From an uncultured Veillonella sp. (GTDB lineage: Bacteria; Bacillota; Negativicutes; Veillonellales; Veillonellaceae), in the NCBI GenBank assembly GCA_902478055.1, contig CABSJL010000006.1:1-59040 (forward strand): 59,040 bases of DNA, written 5' to 3'. Of this stretch, positions 1 through 8,362 are shown in pieces (position 1 is the stretch's first letter; the number at the start of each line of letters is the position of its first letter). Below the pieces are notes generated by a model. It was given only the letters and a program-made list of their open reading frames with translations, was not told where the DNA came from and searched no databases. A program made the position numbers and the translations under genes.

Positions 1-37
1 AACTTCTATGTGGTTTTCAGAGTACAAACTCTGACAG

Positions 38-155
38 ATTCAGTGGCGATAGCTATGAGGATCCACCTGTTCCCATCTCGAACACAGTAGTTAAGCTCAT
101 AAACGCCGAAAGTACTTGGCTGGAGACGGCCTGGGAGGATAGGAAGCCGCTGATT
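38..155 (+). rRNA. rrf: 5S ribosomal RNA
   Basis: The stretch holds the conserved 5S core (CCCATCTCGAACACAG followed by AGTTAAGCTC and the CGCCGAAAGTACTTGGCTGG arm). Its ends, ATTCAGTGGC and CCGCTGATT, pair into the terminal helix, giving a length near 118 nt as usual for bacterial 5S. The first 37 bases are 23S-5S spacer and contain a small CAGAGT/ACTCTG hairpin, probably a processing stem. The 23S gene would lie just left of the window. The exact ends are uncertain by a few bases. Confidence 0.95.
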
Positions 156-164
156 AACGAAAAG

Positions 165-200
165 AAAAAGGTCTACCTGAAGGTAGGCCTTTTTCTTTTT
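165..200 (+). terminator. rRNA operon terminator
   Basis: A stem of AAAAAGGTCTACC and GGTAGGCCTTTTT with a four-base loop is followed by a T-rich run. It lies about 10 bases after the 5S rRNA and is a standard intrinsic terminator. Confidence 0.9.
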
Positions 201-686
201 GCTAGTCTTCGACTAGCTAACCCTGCTAGAGACGCCTCCAGCCAAGGTTGTAGAGGTTGTATCTATGTACGTGTCCGTGTAAGACGGCCCTGGGAAGGGT
301 AGGGTGTGAGGCCACAGAGGAGTAAAACGACGCATGGGGCCCACACATCACCTTCTTCCGAACGTATGATTTACCAAGCTACTTAGTAGCGTAGGGAAAT
401 CCACAGTGAGGAAGCAAGTAGGGCCACCGTACAGTAATTAGACCTAAGCGACGCATACGTCCATTGCATCAGGTTCGACGAAGCCCTAAAAAGTGTACCG
501 TACATTAAACTATTGTATTATATATTGCCATGGGCGAGTGTGATAGGAAGCCGCTGCTAGTGGTAGATAAGAACTTTACAAAACGGTAACGCGGCACAAC
601 GTGCCAATGTTACCGAACCGTAAACTAGTTGAGTCACTTTACAGATTTGTAATTAAAATTATGTCTAGATCCATTCAGAAACACAT
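201..686 (+). other. gene-free, structure-rich stretch after 5S rRNA
   Basis: No convincing ORF is seen. The stretch contains a perfect hairpin GCTAGTC-TTC-GACTAGC (201-217). Two related segments follow at 328-362 and 449-482, sharing CGACGCAT, CC, CATCA, TTC and GAA in register. A 15-base exact copy of the 5S 3' end (GATAGGAAGCCGCTG) lies at 542-556, matching 138-152. A strong hairpin with arms GGTAAC-N2-GGCAC and GTGCC-N3-GTTACC spans 585-614. It could be a structured RNA or the decayed remains of extra rRNA sequence. I found no match to tmRNA, RNase P, SRP or 6S RNA. Confidence 0.4.
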
Positions 687-724
687 AAAACCCCTATAAG
701 CCACTTTAAACCAGCTTATAGGGG
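687..724 (-). terminator. terminator of the HigBA-like operon
   Basis: The stem CCCCTATAAGC / GCTTATAGGGG has a 12-base loop. On the minus strand it is followed by TTTT. It sits just beyond the stop of the antitoxin gene. Confidence 0.75.
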
Positions 725-732
725 GGGTCTTT

Positions 733-1008
733 CTAGACTAAACTAATCTTTACTTGTTTATCTAAAGCAAATGCAATTTTACACATAGTGCTTAAACTTG
801 TATTGGCACCTTTTTCTATACGGGCGATTGTAGACTGTGGAACTCCAGATTTTTTCGCTAAATCACGTTGTGTTAGTCCTGCAGCCTCTCGTGCTTTTAA
901 AACAGCTAAGGCATTTTCTAATTTAGCTTTTTCCTCTAAATAACTTTCTGTTAAAGTAGGATTATTTCTATCTTTCTCAAATATCTTATCTAATGGTTTT
1001 AGTGGCAT
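733..1008 (-). CDS. HigA-like antitoxin, XRE family
   Basis: A 91-residue protein with a helix-turn-helix of the Cro/C1 (XRE) type in its C-terminal half (AGLTQRDLAKKSGVPQSTIA, then RIEKG). It should neutralise the toxin encoded just upstream and repress the operon by binding DNA. I chose the ATG at 1008 because GAGGAGGAAT lies 4-5 bases before it; an in-frame start at 1023 has no ribosome site. The gene overlaps the 3' end of the toxin gene by 23 bases, the toxin-first order typical of HigBA pairs. The family call is firm; the function is inferred from family and neighbour. Confidence 0.85.
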   Translation of the reverse strand: MPLKPLDKIFEKDRNNPTLTESYLEEKAKLENALAVLKAREAAGLTQRDLAKKSGVPQSTIARIEKGANTSLSTMCKIAFALDKQVKISLV

Positions 1009-1360
1009 AATATTCCTCCTCAAATTCTTGTTTTATCTGCTTAGCTCTTATTATTTCTTTTATCGGTGTCTTTTGAGTTTTTTTAGTAAATCCATGTGTA
1101 ATAATATATTGATTATTTTTTATGTGAAAATATAAAGCTCTTTGTATATTCGAAGATATTTTTGATCGTATCTCGTATATTTCAGAATTTAATTTTTTTA
1201 CCCATTCAAGTTGTATTGCTGGTTGTATGCCTGCTTTTTCAATCATATCAATGGTGGCACGTAGTTTATTTCTATCTTTTGTAGGGAGTGAGTTATAAAA
1301 CTCTTCAAACTCGTTACGACCATTTGGTCTAGTATAAGATATAAACTTAGGTTTCTCCAT
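986..1360 (-). CDS. HigB-like toxin, RelE/Gp49 family
   Basis: A 124-residue protein starting MEKPKFISYTRPNG, with the features of phage-derived Gp49/HigB toxins: RATIDMIEKAG, then LNSEIYEIRSKISSNIQRAL, then ITHGFTKKTQKTP. Family members cleave ribosome-associated mRNA. The start at 1360 has AAGAAGGA upstream. An in-frame start at 1408 would place coding sequence across the operator palindrome at 1382-1399 and is rejected. It forms an overlapping operon with the HTH antitoxin downstream. Toxicity is inferred from the family. Confidence 0.85.
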   Translation of the reverse strand: MEKPKFISYTRPNGRNEFEEFYNSLPTKDRNKLRATIDMIEKAGIQPAIQLEWVKKLNSEIYEIRSKISSNIQRALYFHIKNNQYIITHGFTKKTQKTPIKEIIRAKQIKQEFEEEYYATKTIR

Positions 1361-1381
1361 CCAAATCCTTCTTTCTTTAAT

Positions 1382-1399
1382 GATAGCATATATGCTATC
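1382..1399. promoter_or_regulatory. operator palindrome of the HigBA-like operon
   Basis: GATAGCATATATGCTATC is a perfect 18-bp palindrome, 21 bases upstream of the toxin start. Toxin-antitoxin operons of this type are repressed by their HTH antitoxin at such sites, so this is the likely autoregulatory operator. Confidence 0.75.
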
Positions 1400-1703
1400 A
1401 ACCTTCAATTTTAAATAGTTTTATATACTCTAAATTCTTATCTTTACTATATAGATACGTGAATGGTTTTTGGTAGCTTAAAGAATTAATGGGGATGATT
1501 TAACATCTTTGTAATTACTATTCAAGTTCATGTTGATTTGCCTATCTTTTAAGAGCATTCAACTAGAATTTCAAGTTATATCATGTTTATTGATAATACA
1601 TATATAGTTATATATCTTATATTCACTTATGTGCTTTAAGATACATCATTTCTCAATACATATGTTATACTAAAGTTCAAACTATACTTTAATAGGAGGT
1701 TTT

Positions 1704-2075
1704 ATGACTAAAAAAATTGCAGTTCTCGTTAATGAGGATACAATGCAGCGCTGTTCTTGCGGTGGTTGTTTAAAAGCATTTATGAATAAAGCAGATTCCT
1801 TTGAGCGTTATGCAGACGAGGATATTGAGTTGGTCGGTTTCACACACAGTGGTGGCGATCTAGCTAAGAAGATTGAGTCTTTCAAGAAAAAAGGTGTTAC
1901 TACGGTTCATCTTTCTACATGTACACGTGGTAAGAATGAAAATTATGAAAACATCGCAGAGCAGTGTGCAGAGGCGGGCTTTGATGTAGTTGGCTATACA
2001 CATGGCGGCGCCGTTTCTAAAGATGGTAAAGAAGCGGTTGTACTTTCAGCTAAACCAGTAACATCAGATCAATAG
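1704..2075 (+). CDS. CGGC domain protein
   Basis: A 123-residue cytoplasmic protein with the family's Cys-rich signature near the N-terminus (QRCSCGGCLKAF, about residues 16-27) and a second Cys in LSTCTRGKNENYE. The CGGC domain (Pfam family of that name) is thought to bind a metal through these cysteines; its role is not established. A strong ribosome site (AGGAGG) lies 5 bases before the ATG. The gene stands alone between the toxin-antitoxin pair and the peptidase gene. A weak hairpin of GAATGA/TCATTC type follows at about 2123-2148. Confidence 0.85.
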   Translation: MTKKIAVLVNEDTMQRCSCGGCLKAFMNKADSFERYADEDIELVGFTHSGGDLAKKIESFKKKGVTTVHLSTCTRGKNENYENIAEQCAEAGFDVVGYTHGGAVSKDGKEAVVLSAKPVTSDQ

Positions 2076-2248
2076 TCAGCAATGTTTGAATGATCAATAA
2101 TCCGTTGGAAAATCTTAGGATAAATGAATGATTGTTCCATTATTCATTCTATATTTACCATGGAGAGATACTATATACATAGTGTGTAAATCTAGTGTGA
2201 TAATTTGTTTTATTACTATATGGTTAATCAATTCGAGAGGTTGAGAGA

Positions 2249-3538
2249 ATGAACAAGAAACTTACAGCAGCTACGTTATCTGTAGCTATGGCAGCAACAA
2301 TGGCGCCTGCTATTATGCAAACAGCACCTGTGAATGCGGCATCTAGTGCGGTACAAACATTGGCTGGTGGCGCTGTTGCCATGGCGTATGTATCTACTGC
2401 ATTAAATAAAATGGATAACTCCGAACAAGGCCAACAAGAAAGCTTGGCACGTACTAAGGAGAAAACTGGTTACTTAAACGATAGTGCAGCGCAAGCGCGC
2501 GTACAACGCATCTTGAAAACATTAGAGGCATCTCCTAGCGTAAAACGTTCTTACGTTGTCTATGCAAACCCTGATACAGAGTTTAATGCCTTTGCAACGC
2601 TTGGTCGCGTTATGTCTGTTAATAAAGGTGCTTTGGATACCCTTGATGATGATCAATTGGCCTATGTAATGGCCCATGAAATTGCTCATGGTGAGCATAA
2701 AGATATTATCAATGGCGCTAAAAAGCAAATTGGCCTTTCTACAGCCGTAGGCATTGCAGCTGGTGGTAGCGAAGGGGCTGCGTTATTGTCTAACGTAGCA
2801 GGCAACTACTTGTCTAACCAAGTATTTACAATGAGCCAAGAAAAAGCAGCCGATGAACTAGGATTCAAGATTTTAAGCGAATCTCCATACAATGTGGGCG
2901 GTGCAGCTGGTTCTATGGCGGTATTACGTAACAAGGTTGGGGAGCACTATCGTGAAGGACTTTCACAAGTAGTGGCACCTAATAACCATCCTAAGTTGTC
3001 TGATCGGGTAAATAACAATATTTCCCGCATGTACACATACTCTGGAAACCATGTAAATGTGTCTAAAGGCGCTGTTTATGTAAATGGCGATAATATCTAT
3101 AGCCCAGCAGGCAGCGGACGTTATACAGGGGAAGAACGTGCGTATTACATGGCTGGTAAATTGGCACGATTGTACCATAACAACCAAATTACACCAGGCT
3201 CTGCATCCTACAGTGGTGGTACTGTAACAGTAGCCGGTCAATCCATCGTATCTACGCCAAACTCTGACGTAGCATTACAAGTGGCGACAAACCTTAATAA
3301 TGCCTTTGTTAAACCAGCAGGTGCAGCAGTTAATGCTAAAAAACCTGTGAAAGTGAAACAAGAGAAACCTAAAAAGGTAAAACAAGAAAAGGCTAAACCT
3401 GTGAAAGCAGAACAAGCTAAACCTGCTAAAGGTAAAGAGGTAAAACCTGTTACTAAGGCATCTACAACAAAACATACAGCTAAAGCTACAAAGAATACGA
3501 ACACAAATGATCATGGACGTAAAACAATCGACAGATAA
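2249..3538 (+). CDS. secreted M48 family metallopeptidase
   Basis: A 429-residue protein with a signal peptide (about residues 1-31, ending PVNAA). The catalytic zinc motif HEIAH is at residues 143-147 and the third zinc ligand is probably Glu198 in EKAADELG, as in M48 peptidases. The distance between motifs is normal for the family. From about residue 355 to the end the protein becomes a Lys/Pro-rich tail built of repeats such as KPVKVKQEKPKK, with about 65 residues of low complexity, which may bind cell-wall polymers. In diderms M48 enzymes of this kind act in the periplasm in envelope quality control; the substrate here is unknown. The ribosome site is GAGAGGTTGAGAG. A terminator follows. 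Confidence 0.88.
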   Translation: MNKKLTAATLSVAMAATMAPAIMQTAPVNAASSAVQTLAGGAVAMAYVSTALNKMDNSEQGQQESLARTKEKTGYLNDSAAQARVQRILKTLEASPSVKRSYVVYANPDTEFNAFATLGRVMSVNKGALDTLDDDQLAYVMAHEIAHGEHKDIINGAKKQIGLSTAVGIAAGGSEGAALLSNVAGNYLSNQVFTMSQEKAADELGFKILSESPYNVGGAAGSMAVLRNKVGEHYREGLSQVVAPNNHPKLSDRVNNNISRMYTYSGNHVNVSKGAVYVNGDNIYSPAGSGRYTGEERAYYMAGKLARLYHNNQITPGSASYSGGTVTVAGQSIVSTPNSDVALQVATNLNNAFVKPAGAAVNAKKPVKVKQEKPKKVKQEKAKPVKAEQAKPAKGKEVKPVTKASTTKHTAKATKNTNTNDHGRKTIDR

Positions 3539-3580
3539 TTTGATGATTTAACTGTTCGATTGTTGATGTAGCATATAAGA

Positions 3581-3607
3581 CCGAGCTCAAATGGGCTCGG
3601 TTTTTTC
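3581..3607 (+). terminator. terminator after the M48 peptidase gene
   Basis: CCGAGCTC-AAAT-GGGCTCGG followed by TTTTTT. Confidence 0.9.
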
Positions 3608-3772
3608 TTTATGTACTGATAGGCTTATTTTTATAGTTTTTAGTAGATTTTCTATAGTAAAAGCACTATAATATTAAGTATCTATATATATCAATATATT
3701 AGTACTTTATCTTTGTAAAGAACAGAACTACGGCATGTATGTAGTGGTTTTGTTACTTTTACAGTTAATATA

Positions 3773-3798
3773 GCCTCCCTATCGAGGCAGTTTCTTTT
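3773..3798 (+). promoter_or_regulatory. terminator-like hairpin in the aminotransferase leader
   Basis: GCCTC-CCTATC-GAGGC is followed by a T-rich run (TTTCTTTTTT) and then directly by the ribosome site AGAGGAG of the aminotransferase gene. A terminator inside a leader, 20-45 bases before the start, suggests attenuation. No known riboswitch core is visible upstream, so it may equally be a weak terminator of upstream transcription. Confidence 0.45.
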
Positions 3799-3817
3799 TT
3801 AGAGGAGTTGGATCTCA

Positions 3818-5134
3818 ATGAAACAACCAGAATTGTCGCCGTATATGATGGCTCGAAAGCCATCTGGCATTCGCCTAGGACAAATTAAATTCTTGGAACG
3901 TAAGAACCCACCAATTTTGGTGAATGGTTCTATTGGTAATGTAATGCGTCCTATGCATCCCGCCATGCAGCGTCGGTTGTTCGATTTGGGCGGTGTGGAT
4001 AGCCCGTTCCATACAGGCATTGTACCGTATGTACCAACGACAGGTACCGATGAATGCCGCGAAGCATTCCTTCACATTTTGCGCAGCCAAGGCTTTGATA
4101 CAACAGGCCTTAATGTACTCGTAACAGATGGTGCATCTATGGCGATGGAAATCATCATGCTTGGCGTATGTGGTGGTGCTGGCGAAGAGGAACGCCCTCT
4201 TTTAATGTTCAACCCATCTTATACAAACTATGATGCGGTAGGTCTTCGCATTGGCCGTAAAACAGTTACTGTTGAGCGTGAACTTAATGAAAACGGCGAA
4301 TTTGAATTGCCATCTGTTGAAACCGTAGAACAACGTATCATTGATACAAAACCAGGTGCGTTGCTCATCATTCCTTACGATAACCCTACAGGTCAATTAT
4401 TCAGTAAAGAAACATTGATCGAATATACAAAATTATGTGTTAAACATAATTTGTGGATTATCTCTGACGAAGCCTATCGCGAATTGGCTTACGAAAAAGG
4501 TAAGGAAACATCTAGTATTTGGGCGTTAACAGATAAGGATGTGCCTGGTATTGAAGGTCGTCGTATTAGCCTTGAAACAGCTAGTAAGGTATGGAACGCT
4601 TGTGGCCTACGCATTGGCGCCATCATTACGGATAACAAATTGTGCTATGAAAAATCTGTAGCCGAATATACAGCGAACCTTAGTGCTAATACATTAGGTC
4701 AATATATCTTTGGTGCTTTGGCTCATGAAAGCCATGCAGAGCTTCATAACTGGTATGAACAACAACGCGATTACTACCGTAAGATGATCTTTGAACTTCA
4801 CGAAGGTTTCAAAGCGGTCGAACCTGATTTCATCGTATCTCGTCCAGAAGCGTCTATTTACTTTGTTATCGACGTACGGAAGGTAGCGAAACCGGGCTTT
4901 GATGGTGTAGAATTTGCCTCTTGGTGTGCTGAACACGGTGCTATTAGTCTTGATGATGGTAAAGAATACACACTCCTCATGGCTCCACTCAATGGTTTCT
5001 ATAGCGGTAAAAAAGGTGAAGATAATCCAGGCAGAACACAATTGCGCGTATCCTTCTGTGAAAACCCAGACCTATTGCGCTTGGCACCTGAATTATTATC
5101 TAAACTATTCAGAGCCTATGAAGCACAACGATAG
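3818..5134 (+). CDS. PLP-dependent aminotransferase, class I/II
   Basis: A 438-residue fold type I aminotransferase. The PLP-binding signature is complete: NPTG at 189-192, Asp217 and Tyr220 in SDEAYRELAYEKGKE, and the Schiff-base Lys257 in ETASKVWNACGLRIG. Class I/II enzymes transfer amino groups between amino acids and 2-oxo acids in the cytoplasm. The substrate cannot be read from sequence; length and motifs fit aspartate/alanine/aromatic-type enzymes. The ATG has AGAGGAG 10 bases upstream. It is a single-gene unit with its own terminator and a leader hairpin that may regulate it. Confidence 0.88.
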   Translation: MKQPELSPYMMARKPSGIRLGQIKFLERKNPPILVNGSIGNVMRPMHPAMQRRLFDLGGVDSPFHTGIVPYVPTTGTDECREAFLHILRSQGFDTTGLNVLVTDGASMAMEIIMLGVCGGAGEEERPLLMFNPSYTNYDAVGLRIGRKTVTVERELNENGEFELPSVETVEQRIIDTKPGALLIIPYDNPTGQLFSKETLIEYTKLCVKHNLWIISDEAYRELAYEKGKETSSIWALTDKDVPGIEGRRISLETASKVWNACGLRIGAIITDNKLCYEKSVAEYTANLSANTLGQYIFGALAHESHAELHNWYEQQRDYYRKMIFELHEGFKAVEPDFIVSRPEASIYFVIDVRKVAKPGFDGVEFASWCAEHGAISLDDGKEYTLLMAPLNGFYSGKKGEDNPGRTQLRVSFCENPDLLRLAPELLSKLFRAYEAQR

Positions 5135-5159
5135 AAGAAGTATAATTCTAATATAATAG

Positions 5160-5186
5160 ATGCCCTCCTGTTGGAGGGCATTTTTA
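5160..5186 (+). terminator. terminator after the aminotransferase gene
   Basis: ATGCCCTCC-TGTT-GGAGGGCAT followed by TTTTT. Confidence 0.9.
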
Positions 5187-5266
5187 GTTGAACTATTGAT
5201 TGCCATAATATTGTTAGTAAAATTAATAAAATAATGATAGAATTATGATATAAGGAGGTGTATATA

Positions 5267-5536
5267 TTGATTAATATTAGACCTGTATCAGACTTGCGTA
5301 ATAAATTTCCTGAAGTTGAAGAAACCGTTATTACAACAAATTCGCCTGTATTTTTAACTAAGAATGGATATGGAACTATGGTGTTAATGAGTATTGAACA
5401 ATATTCAGCATTAACAGATCCTATTGAGTACGCCTTGGATGAAGCTGATTCTGCAGCAAAAGAAAGTAAAATTCGATACTCTGGTGCCGATGTATTTCGT
5501 CGCGTAAGGGAGAGAATCGATGGAGCGGAAATATAA
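5267..5536 (+). CDS. Phd/YefM family antitoxin
   Basis: An 89-residue protein with the Phd/YefM pattern: N-terminal DNA-binding part (MINIRPVSDLRNKFPEVEE), then PVFLTKNGYGTMVLMSIEQY. It should bind the downstream toxin and repress the operon. I place the start at the TTG at 5267 because AAGGAGGTG (5252-5260) is spaced correctly for it; the in-frame GTG at 5258 lies inside that ribosome site and cannot be used well. The last 17 bases overlap the toxin gene. The acidic C-terminus (LDEADSAAKESKIRY) is the usual toxin-wrapping region. Confidence 0.85.
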   Translation: MINIRPVSDLRNKFPEVEETVITTNSPVFLTKNGYGTMVLMSIEQYSALTDPIEYALDEADSAAKESKIRYSGADVFRRVRERIDGAEI

Positions 5537-5837
5537 ACTTACGATTTTACCATTATTTGAAGAGGAGCTTAATCATATTGTTGATTATATAACTTATGTT
5601 CTGCATAATAGAGAAGCCGCTCATCAACTAATTACAGATATTGAGGCTGCTATATACACAAGATTAAGTTGTCCAGAATCTTTTGCCGTATATCCGAGTA
5701 AGAAACAACGTGAGTATCCATATTATAAAATTATAGTACGCAACTTTTATATCTTTTATGTAGTAATTGAAGATGTAATGGAGGTTCGTCATATTTACTA
5801 TAATCGGCGAGATTTACAAAATATATTGAATTATTAA
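5520..5837 (+). CDS. ParE/RelE superfamily toxin
   Basis: A 105-residue protein typical of the ParE branch: LTILPLFEEELNHIVDYI at the start, a central helix with REAAHQLITDIEAAI, and the C-terminal strand VRHIYYNRRD. RelE members cleave mRNA and ParE members poison gyrase; the sequence does not decide between them with certainty, though the HIYYNRRD ending fits ParE/RelE plasmid-stabilisation proteins. It overlaps the antitoxin gene by 17 bases and is followed by a terminator, so the two genes form a closed operon. Confidence 0.85.
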   Translation: MERKYKLTILPLFEEELNHIVDYITYVLHNREAAHQLITDIEAAIYTRLSCPESFAVYPSKKQREYPYYKIIVRNFYIFYVVIEDVMEVRHIYYNRRDLQNILNY

Positions 5838-5843
5838 AAATCA

Positions 5844-5882
5844 AAAAGAGCTATAATCACATGTATTATAGCTCTTTTCCTT
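5844..5882. terminator. bidirectional terminator
   Basis: AAAAGAGCTATAAT / ATTATAGCTCTTTT with a 7-base loop, with A-run and T-run on the two sides. It can end both the toxin operon and the convergent ArsR-like gene. Confidence 0.85.
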
Positions 5883-5914
5883 TTATCCCTAAGTATGGTG
5901 AGTGAGGGAGTATT

Positions 5915-6385
5915 TTATTTCCTGTTTTCATCATGATCGGATCCCTTAGTATTGATTTCGACAGCGAGTTGTTCGCCAGGCATAGAGGATTCCTCTGTTA
6001 GGTCTGTCAAAGGATACGAAGTATCTTCTAAGTTTACCGTTTCTAATAATTTGTCGATATCGTCCGATTGGATGGATACCTCTTTGTTATACCACTCGCC
6101 GAACTCAAGGATTACCTTTTCGTTACGACGGAAATAGGTATACTGATCAATCTTACGAGACTCTACAAGTTCTGCATTTTCTAAGATGCTCATAAATGTA
6201 GAGATGGAAGATTGAGATACACCACAGCGCTTTTGAATACTCTTAACGCTCACACTGTTAGGGAAATCGATAAGAGTTTTAGTGTGTACTTGTACACCGA
6301 ATTCTTTCTCTGGGTGCTTTAACCACAATATAATATCTAACCGATGTGGATTTGATAATGCTTTCAAGATTCTTAACGGGTCCAT
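5915..6385 (-). CDS. ArsR-like winged-helix transcriptional regulator
   Basis: A 156-residue protein. The N-terminal ~90 residues form an ArsR-type winged helix (MDPLRILKALSNPHRLDIIL, then QKRCGVSQSSISTFMSILENAELVESRK and the wing YTYFRRNEKVI). The C-terminal ~45 residues are acidic and of unknown role. No metal-binding CxC motif is present, so it is not a classical metal sensor. The start at 6385 has AGAGGAGG upstream; a longer in-frame ORF to 6514 lacks a ribosome site. It is divergent from fixC and a perfect palindrome lies at 6508-6522 between them, so it may control itself or the fix operon; this is inference. Confidence 0.8.
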   Translation of the reverse strand: MDPLRILKALSNPHRLDIILWLKHPEKEFGVQVHTKTLIDFPNSVSVKSIQKRCGVSQSSISTFMSILENAELVESRKIDQYTYFRRNEKVILEFGEWYNKEVSIQSDDIDKLLETVNLEDTSYPLTDLTEESSMPGEQLAVEINTKGSDHDENRK

Positions 6386-6507
6386 ATGGCCTCCTCTGGT
6401 AATTCCAAAATAATGAGTGCCTAACCTTGACCGTGGTCTTGCATTATGCGGTCGTATTATACGCGTGTTGCTCCGTATAGGGTTTTTCCTACTTTTATCA
6501 TACGCTA

Positions 6508-6522
6508 CTTTCACTGTGAAAG
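6508..6522. promoter_or_regulatory. palindromic operator candidate between ArsR-like gene and fixC
   Basis: CTTTCACTGTGAAAG is a perfect inverted repeat with 6-base arms and a 3-base centre. It lies upstream of both divergent genes. The half-site recurs in another arrangement at 23837-23855, upstream of the flavodiiron gene. Confidence 0.45.
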
Positions 6523-6775
6523 CTAGATAAACTTATAAATTTCACGAATTGATGAATTTTGTTGCACCTGTTGGTAATGAATAGTATGCAATAGTATAAG
6601 TATATAATGAGTATATATACATCCTATAGAGCTATTTACAACATAATGTTAAAAAATATAGAATATATTCATTTTTCTGTGGTAATTTTTAGAGGTATTT
6701 TGGTTCTTAATAGAGAAATATATATACTATATGAACTTATGTAAGTCTAAGCTTTGATTTAAAGGAGCTGAGTAT

Positions 6776-8083
6776 ATGGCAATTGATCGCAATGAAACAT
6801 TTGACGTTATCGTTGTTGGTGCAGGCCCAGCAGGCTCTGCGGCGGCGTTACGCCTCGCGGAGCAACGGGTAAAGGTTTTACTCATTGAACGCGGTACCGC
6901 ACCAGGCGCTAAAAATATGATGGGTGGACGTATCTATACGCATTCTTTAGAACGGTTAGTACCGGACTTTAGAGACCGTGCCCCATTGGAACGTAAGGTA
7001 ACAAAAGAACGCATTTCTATTGGCGCTGGCAATGAAATGACGACTATTGAATACAGCTACGAAGATGGACAACCGAACGAAGAATCCTACGTAGTATTGC
7101 GTGCTAAATTCGATAAATGGCTCGCTGAAGAGGCTGAGAAAAAGGGTGCTCTTCTCGTATCCAATGTACAAGTAACAGACCTTATTACTGAAGGTGAAGG
7201 TAAGAAACAACGCGTTGTGGGCGTTCGTTGCCACGATGATGAAGTATATGCAAAGCTCGTTATCATCGCAGAAGGCTCTAATACACTATTATTAGAAAAA
7301 GCAGGCCTCACAGCTCCTACCGATCCAAGCACTATGGCGGTAGGTGTAAAAGAGGTATACAAACTCAAAAAAGAGGACCTCGAAAATCGCCTCATGCTGT
7401 CTGGTGATGATGGCATGGCATGGCTTACGTTGGGCGATATGACCTCTGGCTTATTGGGGGGCGGCTTTATTTATACAAATAAAGATAGCCTTTCTGTGGG
7501 CATGGTTGTGGGCCTTGAAGACATCGGTAAAGCGGATCGTTCTGTAGACGACATGCTTTCAGCTTTCACAAGCCATCCAAGAATTGCACCATTGTTAAAA
7601 AATGGCCAATTAAAAGAGCATAGTGCCCACCTCGTACCTGAAGGGGGCTATAAATCGATGCCTAAATTGGGCGGTAATGGTTACATTATCGTTGGTGATG
7701 CGGCACGTATGTGTATGAACCTTGGGTATACTATTCGTGGTATGGACCTTGCTATCGAGTCCGGTATGTGCGCAGCAGATGCAGTTAACGTAGCGTTGCG
7801 CGACGAAAACATGGATCGCGTAGCTAAATTGTATGAACGTCAAATCAAGAGTTCTTGGTTACTGAAGGACTTGAAGCGTTACAAAAATATGCCTAAATTC
7901 CTCGCTACCCATCCGCGTATTTTCAATGAATACCCAGCATTTGTTAACAATTTGATGCGCGACGTATTCACTGTAAACGGTGATGGTGCAGTACCAATGA
8001 TGAAAAAAATTATGCGCCGTGTCGGAGACATTGGCCTATTTACCTTGATTCGTGATGCTTGGAAAGGGGTGCGTTCCCTATGA
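6776..8083 (+). CDS. fixC: FixC, electron-transferring flavoprotein-quinone oxidoreductase
   Basis: A 435-residue flavoprotein with an N-terminal FAD-binding GxGxxG (VIVVGAGPAGSAAALRLAEQ) and a downstream GDAARMCMNLGYTIRGMDLA motif that closes the FAD site. FixC takes electrons from the Etf-like FixAB and passes them to quinone, working with FixX. In FixABCX, NADH oxidation is bifurcated between ferredoxin and the quinone pool at the membrane. The ribosome site is AAGGAGCTGAG. The stop overlaps the fixX start (ATGA). This is the first gene of fixCXAB. A link to nitrogen fixation is not suggested; no nif gene is seen. Confidence 0.92.
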   Translation: MAIDRNETFDVIVVGAGPAGSAAALRLAEQRVKVLLIERGTAPGAKNMMGGRIYTHSLERLVPDFRDRAPLERKVTKERISIGAGNEMTTIEYSYEDGQPNEESYVVLRAKFDKWLAEEAEKKGALLVSNVQVTDLITEGEGKKQRVVGVRCHDDEVYAKLVIIAEGSNTLLLEKAGLTAPTDPSTMAVGVKEVYKLKKEDLENRLMLSGDDGMAWLTLGDMTSGLLGGGFIYTNKDSLSVGMVVGLEDIGKADRSVDDMLSAFTSHPRIAPLLKNGQLKEHSAHLVPEGGYKSMPKLGGNGYIIVGDAARMCMNLGYTIRGMDLAIESGMCAADAVNVALRDENMDRVAKLYERQIKSSWLLKDLKRYKNMPKFLATHPRIFNEYPAFVNNLMRDVFTVNGDGAVPMMKKIMRRVGDIGLFTLIRDAWKGVRSL

Positions 8084-8358
8084 AACTAGAAGAGCGTTTG
8101 GGCGCCAATAAATATTATGTAGATGAAACGTCTCCTCATATCCTTGTGGATGGCGCTGGCTTTAGCCTTGAAGAGAAAATGAAGCTCGTCAATGGTTGTC
8201 CTGCCGGTCTATATACATTGCAAGAAAATGGCGATTTAGCCTTTGATTTCGCCGGTTGCTTAGAATGCGGCACATGCCGTGTTCTTTGTGGTGAAACAAT
8301 CGTAAAAACTTGGAAATATCCGCGTAACGCTAAGGGCGTAGAATTTAGACAGGGGTGA
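8080..8358 (+). CDS. fixX: FixX, ferredoxin-like protein
   Basis: A 92-residue ferredoxin-like protein. The cluster motif CLECGTCRVLC is at about residues 66-76 and an additional NGCPAG precedes it, as in FixX and the ferredoxin domain of ETF-QO. It carries electrons between FixC and quinone. The ATG at 8080 overlaps the fixC stop, which implies translational coupling; a longer in-frame ORF from 8059 would overlap fixC further and lacks support. Confidence 0.9.
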   Translation: MKLEERLGANKYYVDETSPHILVDGAGFSLEEKMKLVNGCPAGLYTLQENGDLAFDFAGCLECGTCRVLCGETIVKTWKYPRNAKGVEFRQG

Positions 8359-8362
8359 GTGT

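Noticed and set aside
201..560. Known structured RNA (RNase P, tmRNA, SRP or 6S RNA) after the 5S gene
   Set aside because: Single fragments recall such RNAs (for example GGAAGCAAGTAGG or AGGTTCGAC), but the conserved cores are not present in the right order on either strand.
1361..1408. N-terminal extension of the HigB-like toxin
   Set aside because: It would cover the operator palindrome and has no ribosome site; the ATG at 1360 has one.
2522..3514. Several open frames on the minus strand over the M48 gene
   Set aside because: They have no ribosome sites, no family motifs and mirror the codon pattern of the real gene.
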